From contig OZ024878.1 of the NCBI GenBank assembly GCA_964017185.1, positions 13,773,351 to 13,837,350 of the forward strand: a stretch of 64,000 bases of DNA. Reading direction: 5' to 3'. A program made the position numbers and the translations under genes. Below, in pieces: positions 23,901 through 35,112 of this stretch. The DNA is from Rugalucina vietnamica. Lineage: Eukaryota > Mollusca > Bivalvia > Lucinida > Lucinidae. Position 1 is the stretch's first letter. Every line of letters starts with the position of its first letter. Below the pieces are notes generated by a model. It saw only the letters and a program-made list of their open reading frames with translations. It had not been told where the DNA came from and did no database searches.

Positions 23901-26676
23901 AGAGGACCAGTGGTCCTGTAAACGCTCACCTGAGTCTGCTGCATATACCAAAAACATGTTTGAATATTATGGTATTTAACCCCAGTGCAGGGGCAGATGA
24001 AGCCCTTGGGCCATTTTCTTTTTTCAGAATAATCAATATTCTGTCCATGGATGCTTCACGCCAAGTTTCATTAAAATCAATCTATTGGTTTCAGAGAAGA
24101 AGATATTTGAAGGGTTTTTACCATATAGTGGCATGGTGGCCATCTTGGTCATGTGACTTAGATTATTAATATACACATTGGTTCCCCCATCCTATAGATG
24201 CTTCACATAAAATTTGGCTTCAATTGGCCAAGTGGTTTTAGAGGAGAAGATGTTTGAATATTATGGTAATATACATGTTTATTACCTAATTGCGTCAAAA
24301 ATTGTATAGAAATGGATATCTGTTATTTTCATCTATTCCAGTAATTATTGTTAATACTCTGAAACAGAACCAGGCAATAGAAAATTCTATTGCCTGGCCA
24401 GGCAATAGAAAATTCTATTGCCTGGCCAGTGATCAGTCTATTGCCTGGTCATGTGATATGTCATATGACTGCAATGTAACAAGGTAACAACATGAAATAG
24501 TACCAGGCAATAGAAAATTCTATTGCCTGGCCAGCTGTCTATTGCCTGGTCACATGATAAGTCACATGACTATAGATGTAATTAGGTAATGAAACAGTTA
24601 TTTCAAGCTTAAACAGGCAATAGTGCAAAACATTTTCCCCTCGGTGCAGGTACCGACTTGACATGCTATTGCCCTCGGCTTCGCCTCGGGCAATAGCATG
24701 CCAAGTCGGTACCTGCACCTCGGGGGAAAAAATTTTGCACTATTGCCTGCTGAAGCATGAAATAACTGTATAATATTGCCCCGGGGTGTGGACATATGAG
24801 CCCTTAGGTCCATTTTTTTTTTCAGAATCATTATTATTTAGTCATACTACCCATTTCCTGCAAGATTTTCACCTCAAATGACTTTTTAAAAGTTTTCCCC
24901 ATTCCAATGCATTGGCGACCTATGTTGACCTTGTCATAAAATAGGTCAAGGTCACCACAGGGTCATGATTTATGTATACATTGTAGTACTTCAGCCATTG
25001 GTGCTTCATACCAAGTTTCTTTGAAATCGGTCCTCAAAATTCGGAGAAGAAGATTTTTGAAGGATTTTTACCATATATGGGCATGGCAGCCATCTTGGTT
25101 ATGTGAACTAGATAATTTATATATATATTAATTCCCCCATTCCATAGATGCTTCACATACAATTTGGCTTTGATTCGCCAAGCGGTTTCAGAGGAGAAGA
25201 TGTTTGAATATTATGGTAATATACATGTATATTGCCCCAGGGTGGGGGCAGATGAGCCCCTGGGGTCCAATTTTTTCAGAATCATTAATATTCAGTCCTA
25301 CTGCCCATTTCCTGCAAGACTTTCACTTTAAATGACATTTTAAAAGTTTTCCCTATTCAAATGCATTGGCGACCTATGTTGACCTTGCCGTAAAAAAGGT
25401 CAAGGTCATCACAGGGTCATGATTTATATGCATATTGTAGTACTCTAGCCATCGATGCTTCATGCCAAGTTTCTTTGAAATCAATCCACCTGTTCTGGAG
25501 AAGAAGATTTTTGAAGGGTTTTTACCATATATGGGCATCGCGGCCATCTTGGTCATGTGACCTGGATTATATATACATTGATTGCCCCTTCCTATTGATG
25601 CTTCACATAAAATTTGGCTTTGATTGGCCAAGCGGTTTCAGAGGACATGATGTTTGAATATTATGGTAATATACATGTATATTGCCCCGGGGTTGGGGCA
25701 TATGAGCCCCTGGGGTCCAATTTTTTTCAGAATCATTAATATTCAGTCCTACTGCCCATTTCCTGCAAGACTTTCACTTTAAATTACTTTAAATGACATT
25801 TTAAAAGTTTTCCCCATTCAAATGCATTGGCGACCTATGTTGACCTTGCCATAAAATAAGTCAAGGTCATCACAGGGTCATGATTTATATACACATTGTA
25901 GTGCTTGAGCCATCAATGCTTCATGCCAAGTTTCTTTGAAATCGATCCACCTGTTCTGGAGAAGAAGATTTTTGAAGGGTTTTTACCATATATGGGCATC
26001 ACAGCCATCTTGGTCATGTGACCTGGATTATTTATATACACATTGATTACCCCTTCCTATTGATGCTACACATAAAATTTGGCTTTGATTGGCCCAGCGG
26101 TTTCAGAGGAGATGATGTTTGAATATTATGGTAATATACATGTATATTGCCCCGGGGTGGGGGAATATGAGCCCCTGGGGTCCAATTTTTTTCAGAATCA
26201 TTAATATTCAGTCCTACTGCCCATTTCTGCAAGACTTTCACTTTAAATGACTTTAAATGACATTTTAAAAGTTTTCCCCATTCAAATGCATTGGCGACCT
26301 ATGTTGACCTTGCCGTAAAATAAGTCAAGGTCATCACAGGGTCATGATTTATATATACATTGTAGTGCTTGAGCCATCAATGCTTCATGCCAAGTTTCGT
26401 TGAAATCAGTCCACCGGTTCTGGAGAAGAAGATTTTTGAAGGGTTTTTACCATATATGGGCATGGCGGCCATCTTGGTCATGTGACCTAGATTTCTTATA
26501 TATACATTGGTTCCCCCTTCCTATAGATGCTTCATATAAAATTTGGCTTTGGTTGGCCAAGCGGTTTCAGAGAAGAAGATCTTTGAAATTGTGGACGGAC
26601 GGACGACGGACGGACGGACGCCGGATCATGGCCATCCTATAAGCTCACCTTGTGAGCCTAACGGCTCAGGTGAGCT
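23901..26676. mobile_element. CT4 composite element, copy II
   Basis: Left end 'cctgtaaacgctcacctgag' and right end 'ggctcaggtgagct', as in copy I. The anchor 'gaagggtttttaccatata' occurs near 24113, 25508, 25970 and 26432, with a variant near 25060 (gaaggatttttaccata), giving monomers of about 450-462 bp. A GACGGACGGACG tract lies just before the right end. Each later monomer carries TTGACCTTG followed 10-15 bases on by a GGTCAAGGTCA-type site. Interrupted by a foldback at about 24275-24770. Confidence 0.88.
24275..24770. mobile_element. Foldback insertion with CCAGGCAATAG modules
   Basis: Five or more copies of ccaggcaatag / ctattgcctgg arranged as small hairpins (aggcaatagaaaattctatt), with 'tcatgtgatatgtcatatgac' between them. 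Then a long hairpin 24615-24750 has arms caggcaatagtgcaaaac...ggtaccgacttg, pivoting on ccctcggcttcgcctcggg. It splits a CT4 monomer. Confidence 0.75.
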
Positions 26677-26962
26677 AAAAAGGAAGTGTTTAGGGTAACC
26701 TGACCCTACCTATATTTTTTGGTGAATCCTATTTTTTTTTTATCTCAATATTTCTAAGAAATTGAAGAAAACAACAGTTTTAATGGCAAATTAATGACTT
26801 TTAACAGAAAAAATTAATAAGAGAATAAAATAAAATTAATATAAATAAATATGCACCTTTATAGTAACCCTACCTTGAGTTTTCCAAGATATTACCCCAA
26901 ACAAAGCACTTTTTCCAGGCCTTGTTTCATCTCGAGTTCATATATGAGCTGCAAGTTCATAT

Positions 26963-27115
26963 ATGAGCTGCGTCATGAGAGATTCCATTTTTAGCCTAGG
27001 TGAAAACAAAGGCGCAGATCAGCTGTGCACTGTGCAGTGATCAGTGGCTTTGTTTCCACTACAGGGATAGTACAATTCCTCTTCTTCCTAAATCCAAAAC
27101 TTCAAGCGTCTAAAT
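26963..27115. mobile_element. FB1 MITE, copy 5, truncated
   Basis: gagctgcgtcatgagag, then 'gcgcagatcagctgtgcac' and 'caattcctcttcttcctaaa', ending in 'aacttcaagcgtctaa' without the right terminus. Confidence 0.8.
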
Positions 27116-27131
27116 TAAACCATGATACAAT

Positions 27132-27385
27132 ACGAAAACACACCCATGAAGATTTTAGTTGAAAAATTTTGATAACTTAAGATGGTTGTTTTTGCTGAAA
27201 CCTACATGTATATTGTGGGTACTACATGTTAGAATGGCCTTGGTGAGGTAGGTCTAACAAGTACCCATAGAAGTCTAACAAGTATCCATACTCTTTGGAT
27301 CAAAAATAAGAAAAATAGCCGTTTAAATAGGTACACCCATGCACACTCCAGTTTTACTATATAAAAGTGTGGTATAAATTCCAAG
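27132..27385. mobile_element. FB3 foldback, copy 2, diverged
   Basis: acgaaaacacacccatgaag ... ggatcaaaaataagaaaaat ... ttactatataaaagtgtgg; the central palindrome is decayed (ttagaatggccttggtgagg). Confidence 0.75.
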
Positions 27386-27554
27386 GCCATGTTAGCCTTT
27401 TTCTCCATTGTTTATTTCGCTGTGCAGAATTTTCCTGGGTATTCACATCATGTTGTTGACCATGTCAAGGGATCACATCACATTCCTTGCATGCCTCAGA
27501 CCTCTGAAAGATAATTGAAATCATGTTTAATAAAGTTGCATGGGTATGTAGTAA

Positions 27555-27813
27555 TTCACCAGCCATTTGTATCCACAGTCACTATGGTGCCGGGAAATAG
27601 CAGGGCATCTAACTTAATTTTTATAGAGCTGCTAACAGTCAGACCAGTAAAGTAGTTAAATACGAAAGATACAACTACTAGTTCATTTGAATTAATGTGA
27701 CTGTATCCTGTCATATCTCCGGCACTCATCGGAGGTTATAACCCAGCACATAAGCCTGCTGTGTCCCTATCCCCCAGTCCCATAGGGGCTGGGGATACAA
27801 ATGACTGGTGCAT
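27555..27813. repeat. Foldback pair, outer arms 20 bp
   Basis: 'caccagccatttgtatcc' at 27558 and 'ggatacaaatgactggtg' at 27792 are inverted. The interior contains 'cccctatcccccagtcccat' type C-rich sequence. Confidence 0.6.
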
Positions 27814-27973
27814 AACACATATATTTTTCCCTAGCCCACAAAAACTGTTTGAACCCTGTTGGAACCCATTGACCCCACAAATACTGTCCAAAGAGACAGG
27901 TTACTTGATGTTCCCCAAAATTCTCTAATATTTCCTGTTTTCAGAAGTAAATTATATAAATTAGCATTAACAT

Positions 27974-28241
27974 CAGGATAACATGTCCGTGTAAAGTATA
28001 CCCCTTCAAACTCCACTTTTATATATAAAAACTTTAGTATGCAGGGGTATACCTATTTTCTTATTTTTGCTCCAAAGCATAGATTGTGGGTATTCGTTAG
28101 AACCGTCTCGGTGTGGTTCTACGTGCACCCACAATCTCTGTTTTGAGCAAAAATATGACAAATATGAAAAATTTTCTGGTGATAATTTTAATTTTTTAAA
28201 ACATAGGAAAAACAGTATATTACATGGGCATGTTTTCTTAA
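27974..28241. mobile_element. FB3 foldback, copy 3
   Basis: aacatgtccgtgtaaagtat ... ggggtatacctattttctt ... cgttagaaccgtctcgg ... tacatgggcatgttttctt. Confidence 0.85.
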
Positions 28242-28338
28242 TGTAACAGCAGAGTATTAACAGTGCATGCCCACAAGAATAGATTGATTAATACACAGCT
28301 TTTCTTCATTAATACACCTCACTTGTTAATATGTTAAA

Positions 28339-28341
28339 AAG

Positions 28342-28372
<31 letters not shown>
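28339..28372. repeat. Poly-A run
   Basis: An A tract of about 30 bases in a purine stretch followed by (CA) units. Confidence 0.9.
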
Positions 28373-28374
<2 letters not shown>

Positions 28375-28561
28375 AAACAGAAACACAAAACACACACACA
28401 CAAAAGCAATGACAACAAAAACATAGAGCTAGAATCACAACAGAAACACTGCCTTAAAAATTACAGAGAAGCTTAGACTAGATTTATTGGGTCCTAATTT
28501 CTGCCAATGTTGAATGGTGGTTCACCTGTTCACACCAATTTATAAATGCACAATACATTTG

Positions 28562-28842
28562 TAACCACTGCTCCCCCACCTACAGGGAAGGGCAGGGATT
28601 ATGACTTTAAGCTTTCATCGCCCTGCAATTAGCCCCACCCCCAGGGGGCAAACTGGAAGTCAAAACTTTGCTCTTTGCCCTGCCCTTCACAGAACAAAAT
28701 CTCCCTGGGGTAAGGATCCTAATGTCAACCCCCCCTTCATTTCCCCTGGACTGCAGGGACACTCGAAAAGTAACTGCCCTGCTCTTTAACCCGGCTTTCA
28801 CCCTTCCCCGTAGGTGGGGGGAGGGGGCAGTGATTACAAATG
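28562..28842. repeat. Foldback with GC-rich arms
   Basis: Arms 'ccactgctcccccacctaca' at 28565 and 'gtaggtggggggagggggca' at about 28812. Between them 'gggcaaactggaagtcaaaa' and 'ccctgcccttcacagaac' are also partly mirrored. Open frames on both strands are by-products of the C/G-rich sequence. Confidence 0.6.
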
Positions 28843-30159
28843 ACTGGTGCAATTAGGGTTCAGCAAACTGCCAAAGATCTTTTAGAAATTAGAGACCATT
28901 GCTGAGGATCGTTGTCACGATTGTGGATAGAGCTATGCTGTAATAAACATATTTGTGGGTACTTACGAGCAGTGTCAGAGTCTCACATGTCTAAGCTGCT
29001 AGATGTACACCCCATACATCTCAGGAAGAGTATCAGAGTATTACATGATCTTCCCCACCCACTCCTCATGTCCATGGAATGATGGTTTGGTAAATCCAGA
29101 ATTTCATGATGAAATTTCACCAAAATCAAACTGATTAATTAAATCCTTTCCACAAAATGGAGAAAGGTGACAACAAGTATCACACATTTTGATTTACAGA
29201 GAAGAACGTGTCATGATGCGACTGTTTACACCACAGAAATACTTCAAAAACGACCGCCGACTTTACACATGTGGTGTGACGTAATACGATCTTCTCCAAT
29301 ACACAGAATTAGCCTCAACACGGTCAAATCTATCTTGATGACTTGCGTACGGTCAAATATAATATCCGAGTGTGAACAATTTTTTGTTCTAATATAATTG
29401 GCACCCCCTAAAAATCGCATTTCAGGGGAATGTCGTGACAGGCAAAAGTTTTTCGTGTCGTTTTCGTTGAAAAAAGTTTGTCATGTGGCGTCTCAGTGTG
29501 AGACGGCAATATGAAATCCCGGACAAGGCGGATCTAGCTGCACCGTAGAACAGCTATTGTTTTAAGCACAGCAATAAGCGTGTCATTTTGATCGAAATTT
29601 CGACCAAAAATTGGTCGCCATTTTGTTTCGGATTATTTTGCGTCGAGTAAGGTTTCAAAATAAAATACAATTACCGCTTGCACGCTGGCTGCGTCCTCAC
29701 TGATATTACACATATATGTAAAGTACATTCGGAATGGTGAAGAGACGTTGCTTACTGTGAATTATTGTGTTTAACATAACTAATTTGCACACAGTGACGT
29801 TTCCATTCGGGTCAATGGGAAAACGATAAAGTATTGTTATCTAGAATGATATTTAATTCAGATTGTTCAAAATTCTTGTTCGTTTACAATGCAAAGCATA
29901 GCATAGATCCCTGGCGACTGATTTGATTTTAAACAGAAAGCTATCCCTTTAGGTTTCTCTCAAATTAAGGTATTCTAATACTATTCTTCTTACTAACCAG
30001 AAGGAGCGCAACCAACACATCTGAGTCACTCACAACAAATACCCTGTTGCTCTTCATCCCCTAGTTATGTGATTAAACACCCTCAAGAGTCTTGATAAAT
30101 AGATCACGGCACTCCGGAAGGGAACGACACCTCTGCAGGAAATGTTCATGGTCTTCTAG
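28843..30159. other. Intergenic, no gene seen
   Basis: No reading frame or repeat family recognised except a CpG-containing stretch at about 29200-29770 (see the next entry). Confidence 0.5.
29613..29624 (-). promoter_or_regulatory. Candidate promoter motif AAAATGGCGACC
   Basis: The minus strand reads aacaaaATGGCGACC inside a CpG-bearing stretch. AANATGGCGNC is the YY1-type motif often found at transcription starts of housekeeping genes (family knowledge). It points towards eIF4G2 but is 8.8 kb from its first recognised exon. The ATG opens only about 12 codons, so if used it would be 5' UTR. Speculative. Confidence 0.25.
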
Positions 30160-30684
30160 ACTCAGTTTGGGACCCTCATTATGAAGGTTTGATAGATGAT
30201 TTGGAGAAGGTGCAAAAGCGTGCGGCTAGGTTTGTAACTAGGAACTATACATATGAAAAAGGTAGTATGACTGGCATCCTTAAAAAACTAAAATGGGAAT
30301 CCCTGCAGAAAAGAAGGAAGGATAATAGAATTATATTACTTTACAAAGGTCTAAAAGGGAGAGCAAAAATACCCACGGATGACCTTATCCCCAGAAATAG
30401 GCGTTGTAGGAATCAACACTCCTTGGCATTTCAGATACCTTCAGCAAGTACAAATGCCTATTTACACAGTTTCTTCCCCCAGACCATTAGAGATTGGAAT
30501 GAACTCCCTGATTCTCTGATCTCCTCTGCTGAATTGTCAGATGATTGTGTGTCTAAATTTACTTCTCTTGTGAGAGCTCGGGACTAATCCCCTCCGGTCA
30601 AGCCCCATCCCCCTGGTGTAGTATTGTCAGTTTGACGTTTCACCAGTAAACTATTCTGATTCTGATTCTGATTCTGACTCTCGT
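30160..30684 (+). pseudogene. Non-LTR retrotransposon, 5'-truncated copy A
   Basis: In-frame from SVWDPHYEGLIDDLEKVQKR to the stop at 30587, about 140 residues matching the C-terminal 140 of copy B (VQKRAARFVTRNYTYEKGSM; FFPQTIRDWNELPDSL). After the stop come 'cagtttgacgtttcaccagt' and a tail of gattct hexamers (30654-30683). It begins abruptly within the reverse transcriptase frame, the usual result of incomplete reverse transcription. Confidence 0.9.
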
Positions 30685-31404
30685 TTAAGTTTAGTAGATG
30701 CACATTTAGTTATTTATTTATTAGCAAAATGTTTACAGATGATGTGTCATGTCGGATGATATTTGTGCACTAAAACCGGCAGTTATAACCGACCGTTTCA
30801 AGGCGGTGGGTCTGTTGTGGAGTGTGTTCTGTTTCATGCTTGATGTCAAGTTCAGTACTGTTCCATGTACATTGTTGTTAGATGTGTTAAGATAGCTAAG
30901 TGGACACCTTTGAGAGACAGGTGCTCATTCGGCTAGCTATGTGTGTATCTTGACTATTTTTGCACAGGGGCTTGAAATTATGATTTTAGTATATTTTACA
31001 ATATGATAGCTATTCATTTTTAGTTGGATGGGACTGGAGCTTCTTGTATGTTGCTTGGCACACCGGTGTTCAACTGAAAATGTGGTATTTTTCAACGATG
31101 TTGTTTGGCTTCCCGGGAGCTCCAGCTGCCGGACAGCATATTGTGCCTATGATTCCTCGTTTTTGATTCATCATCATGCTTACTATAATTTATTTTTCTG
31201 TCCGTGATGATTCATTGACTACTTAGGTAGAGATTCAGTCGCCTCGAGGACTGAACAACTAACTAAATGTTGTGAAATAGTGCAAAGGCTGAGTGGGACG
31301 TTAGGTGCCTGTATTGAGGCCCAGTATATGTATTACTGCCTGTATTGAGGCCCAGTATATGTATTACTGCCCTTTCCAATGTGATACTTCTGTTGTGGTT
31401 CTAG
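30685..31404. other. Between retrotransposon copies A and B
   Basis: No frame or known repeat. At 31307-31368 a 31-bp unit (gcctgtattgaggcccagta...) is present twice in tandem. Confidence 0.6.
31307..31368. repeat. 31-bp direct duplication
   Basis: The unit starting gcctgtattgaggcccag at 31307 repeats exactly at 31338. Confidence 0.9.
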
Positions 31405-33199
31405 TATATCAATAGTTAGAGGAAAGATACCCAAGGCATTCCCCCTTTGAAAAAGAAAAATGGAAGTGGTATTGCTCAATCAGATTTCGAAAAAGCAGAA
31501 GAATTTAATGGACAGTTCACAGATGTATTCACCAAAACGGTACACACCCAAGTCCCACGTCTGGATAGGTCGGCCCCATTCATGGATGAAATTGTTGTTA
31601 CAAAGGAAGGAGTAACAAAACTCCTTAAAGGTCTGAACCCATCTAAAGCCTTAGGACCTGATGAACTCCATCCTAGAGTCCTAAAAGAATTGGCAAAAGA
31701 ATTAGGACCTGTATTTGCACATCTCTTCCAGCAGTCAATCAATACGGATGAAATCCCCAAGGAATGGTCACTTGCTAATATTTGTCCACTTTTCAAGAAA
31801 GGTGACATGTCCCTTGCTTGTAATTACCGCCCAGTTTCTTTGACTTGTATTCCTTGCAAACTTCTAGAACATATTGTCTGCTCAAATATCATGGGTCATC
31901 TTGACCAATATAATCTTTTGTCGGACAAACAGCATGCATTCAGGAAATGGCATAGTTGTGAAACTCAGTTGATTACAGTAATAAATGATTGGGCAAAAAT
32001 ATTGGACAAACAGGGTCAGGTTGACACTTTTATCTTGGACTTTGAAAAAGCTTTTGACACCCCTCCACATGAATTTCTTAAAAGCAAATTGTTTAGTTAT
32101 GGTATAGGTGGAAAGACATCGGAATGGATAAATGCTTTTTTGTGCTTCAGGCAACAAAGGGTAGTAGTTAATGGTGTTAAATCTGACTGGGCCCCTGTTG
32201 TGTCTGGTGTCCCTCAGGGCACCGTTCTCGGTCCATTGTTGTTCTCCTTGTACATAAATGACATACCCGTTGGCATTGACTCTCAAATCAGGCTTTTTGC
32301 TGATGACTGTGTTTGTTACCGTGAAATTAGAACAGTAGAAGATACATTGAAACTTCAGAAAGACATTGACCTTTTAGGGAGCTGGGCCCGAAAATGGGGC
32401 ATGAGATTTCAACCTGTCAAATGCAACATGATGCAGCTGACAAATAAGCGGATAAATAAAATTGAGGCCTCGTACACCCTCGAGGGAACGGTATTGGAAA
32501 ATGTTGATAGTATTAAATATCTAGGTGTAACAATTACAAATGACCTCAAGTGGAATACCCATATCAATAATATCTGTACTAAAGCCAACAGAACACTTGG
32601 ATTCTTGAGGAGAAACTTATTTTCTTGCCCCCAAGATGTTAAAGAAGCAGCTTATAAAGGACTGGTGCGCCCAGTCCTGGAATATGGAAGTTCTGTTTGG
32701 GATCCTCATACTAAATGCCTCCAGGAGGAATTGGAGAAGGTACAGAATCGTGCCGCTAGATTTGTAACTAGGAATTATACTTTCGAGGAAGGTAGTATGA
32801 CTGGCATTCTTGAACAACTCAAATGGGAATCTCTCAAGAAAAGGAGGACGGATAATCGACTTATATTACTATACAAAGGTCTGAAGGATAAAGCCAGAAT
32901 ACCTACAGATGACCTTATCCCAAAGACTAGGCGTTGTAGAAATAGCCACTCCAAGGCATTTCAGCTTCCATCTGCTAGTATAGAGGCCTATAAATGTAAT
33001 TTCTTTCCCCAGACTATCAGGGACTGGAATGACCTCCCTGACTCTCTGTTTTCTACTGCTGAAATGTCAGATGATTGTGTGTCCAAGTTCGCTTTACTCG
33101 TGCGTTCAAGGGACTAATTTCTCCCCCATCCGAACCCCCTGATGAAATAATGTCATTTGGCGTGTCACCAGTAAACTATTCAGATTCAGATTCAGATTC
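31405..33199 (+). mobile_element. Non-LTR retrotransposon copy B, 5'-truncated
   Basis: Spans the 5' limit shared with copy C (aaagatacccaaggcatt), the reverse transcriptase frame, a short 3' UTR (gcgtgtcaccagtaaactat) and a tail of AGATTC hexamers at 33177-33199. No endonuclease domain, so it cannot move unaided. Confidence 0.9.
31447..33117 (+). CDS. Reverse transcriptase of a non-LTR (LINE, jockey/CR1-like) retrotransposon
   Basis: 556 residues without a stop; copies genomic RNA into DNA at a target nick in this class. Motifs in order: GPDELHPRVLKELA (about 75-90), WSLANICPLFKKGD (104-117), NYRPVSLTCIPCKLLEHIV, FRKWHSCETQL, FILDFEKAFDTPPH (about 194), GVPQGTVLGPLLFSLYIND (254-272), FADDC (catalytic DD), KYLGVTITNDLKWNTHI, then the maturase-like tail RAARFVTRNYTFEEGSMTGI and TIRDWNDLPDSL. 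The N-terminal apurinic endonuclease expected in a full element is absent. The frame is continuous upstream of the first ATG for about 14 codons (DTQGIPPLK). Clade assignment is by eye and not certain. Confidence 0.92.
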   Translation: MKKKNGSGIAQSDFEKAEEFNGQFTDVFTKTVHTQVPRLDRSAPFMDEIVVTKEGVTKLLKGLNPSKALGPDELHPRVLKELAKELGPVFAHLFQQSINTDEIPKEWSLANICPLFKKGDMSLACNYRPVSLTCIPCKLLEHIVCSNIMGHLDQYNLLSDKQHAFRKWHSCETQLITVINDWAKILDKQGQVDTFILDFEKAFDTPPHEFLKSKLFSYGIGGKTSEWINAFLCFRQQRVVVNGVKSDWAPVVSGVPQGTVLGPLLFSLYINDIPVGIDSQIRLFADDCVCYREIRTVEDTLKLQKDIDLLGSWARKWGMRFQPVKCNMMQLTNKRINKIEASYTLEGTVLENVDSIKYLGVTITNDLKWNTHINNICTKANRTLGFLRRNLFSCPQDVKEAAYKGLVRPVLEYGSSVWDPHTKCLQEELEKVQNRAARFVTRNYTFEEGSMTGILEQLKWESLKKRRTDNRLILLYKGLKDKARIPTDDLIPKTRRCRNSHSKAFQLPSASIEAYKCNFFPQTIRDWNDLPDSLFSTAEMSDDCVSKFALLVRSRD

Positions 33200-33302
33200 A
33201 GTCACTGTTTGCATCTTATGTATGTTTTCATGTATATTGTTAAGTTCGTGTAACTGAGTGGCCACCTATAGGGAAATAGCTGCTCACCCGGCTTACGATT
33301 GT

Positions 33303-33473
33303 TTCTCTTATTTTTGCTCAAAACATAGATTGTGGATACACGTTAGATTGTGGGTTAACGAGTACCCACAATCTATGTTTTGGATCAAACATAAGAAAAA
33401 TAGGCATACACATGCAGACCCCAGTTATAAAATGGGGTTAAAGGGGGTATTCATTGCACGGACAAGTTTTCCT
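33303..33473. mobile_element. FB3 foldback, copy 4, short
   Basis: cttatttttgctcaaaacat ... gtacccacaatctatgtttt ... tattcattgcacggacaag; the gcggttctaac core is lost. Confidence 0.8.
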
Positions 33474-33756
33474 GAGGATACGGAATGTCTTACTTTTTCA
33501 ATGGAACACAAAGAAACAAAGACTTTCAAAAGTAAGGCATTTCGTTTATTGGACGGACAGAATAGTCTAAATTCATGACAAAATTAGAAACAAATACAGC
33601 TGTATAAATCGACAAGATGGAGGCATGTGCTGCACCCCATGAGGAGCTGTTTTAGTTTCCGCTTACTTTATTACTGCTCGGACTTAGTTAATGCCGGGCA
33701 TTGAGGCTGCATTTTGCTTCCCCTCATGGCTAACACAGCTGGTTAGCTTTCCAAAA
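33474..33756. other. Intergenic, nothing recognised
   Basis: No gene or repeat family seen. Confidence 0.6.
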
Positions 33757-33993
33757 ATGAGCCGCCTCGTGGGAAAACCAACAATGTGGTTTTCAAACAG
33801 GTCTGACACAAACCGGGCTGCGCAGTCACAGAAGATGGTTAGAGGCTTGAAATTTTGCAGTTAAGTAGAGGAGGAATCTTACTATCCGTGTAGCGAAAAC
33901 AAAGGCGTTGATCAGTATCGCGGTTACCGCGAAGCTGATCTGCGCCTTTGTTTTCGCCTATGCAGATTGTTGGTTTTCCCATGGGGCGGCTCA
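33757..33993. mobile_element. FB1 MITE, copy 6
   Basis: gagccgcctcgtgggaaaac ... atggggcggctcaaa. Core tcgcggttaccgcga between gatcag and gctgatc. Confidence 0.93.
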
Positions 33994-34842
33994 AATGATT
34001 AAGTTTTGTGAACATAATTATATTTCAAACAAGATTTCTAAATGCTGTTAGCAATACCATTAAGCAAAACTTGAACCTTTGTTTATTTCTTTGGCATACA
34101 AGAGGAACAAGCCAGTTTCCGGTTGCTGCTGAAATAAGCTGCCCAGAAACACTGGTCGACCTGACATGAACTCAGTAAATTGTTTTCGTGGGCGTATAAA
34201 GTACAGCAACAAAACAAACAAACAAAACATTCATTCACTGGAAAATGAAATAAAAGTGGCAACAATTTGTGGATTACAAAAGATGCATCTACACATCTTC
34301 AACCCTTCAATAGTTTACATTTTTCATTTACAATAACAAATATAATAAATTATTGACTTAAAATAAATTATTGACACTCCAGAGTAAAACCCCCAGGAGT
34401 TGGTGGCTCCTTCCCGACATGACTGAAAAATAGTTGACTGGGACGTAAAACCTCAATACAAACAAACGCTAAAATAATTATTGCTTACATAATATTGAGG
34501 AATGTCAACAAGGTAAAATCAATGCAAACAGTCTGGTCACTTTAAATGGGGTTGTTTAAGTTCACTTGAAGTTTACAAAGTTTAATGATAGCAAATACAT
34601 GTATAGGTGAGCTAAATTTGTTAATAACGACGCATGTTAATGATAATGTAGTCTTTAGCAATAATATTATGGCGAGAACGAAATATGTTCTCTGTAGGCT
34701 TATTTTATCTGCATAGACTATGGATCTCCAACGGTTCATGATGATATTAACCGATTTCCTCTTCTTTTCGTCCAAGTCTGTAGAAACCTAACGCCAGAAA
34801 CCCATAAAATATTGCATACCCATGATTATGAGATCTTGATAA
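33994..34842. other. Intergenic with a SINE-tail fragment
   Basis: No gene. 34381-34466 carries 'cgacatgactgaaaaatagt' and 'gactgggacgtaaaacctca', followed by aaacaaac: the 3' end of the SINE family also seen at 50030 and 54560. Confidence 0.55.
34381..34466 (+). mobile_element. SINE 3'-end fragment
   Basis: Shares 'cgacatgac' and 'gttgactgggacgtaaaac' with the element at 54560-54725 (opposite orientation) and resembles the S2 tail 'gggacgttaaaccccaat'. Confidence 0.6.
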
Positions 34843-35085
34843 ATGAGCCGCCTCGTGGGAAAACCAACTATGTGGTTTCCGAACAGGTCTGACACAAACC
34901 GACCGACCTGTACAAGCACAGAAAAGAACTAGAAGCTTGAAATTTCGGATTTAGGAAGAAGAGGAAGTGTACTGTCCGTGTAGCGAAAACAAAGGCGCTG
35001 ATCAGCTTCGCGGTTACCGCGAAGCTGATCTGCGCCTTTGTTTTCGCCTATGCAGATTGTTGGTTTTCCCATGTGGCGGCTCAAA
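34843..35085. mobile_element. FB1 MITE, copy 7, in the MGAT4 3' UTR region
   Basis: gagccgcctcgtgggaaaac ... atgtggcggctcaaa with an uninterrupted core palindrome (gcgctgatcagcttcgcgg / ccgcgaagctgatctgcgc). It ends 28 bases beyond the MGAT4 stop codon, so the MGAT4 mRNA probably carries it. Confidence 0.93.
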
Positions 35086-35112
35086 TATCGGTGTATTTAT
35101 AAGCATGGAAGC

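Noticed and set aside
29586-29630. ATGGCGACCAATTTTTGG as the eIF4G2 start exon
   Set aside because: The frame closes after about 12 codons and no good donor in a fitting phase was found; kept only as a weak promoter candidate.
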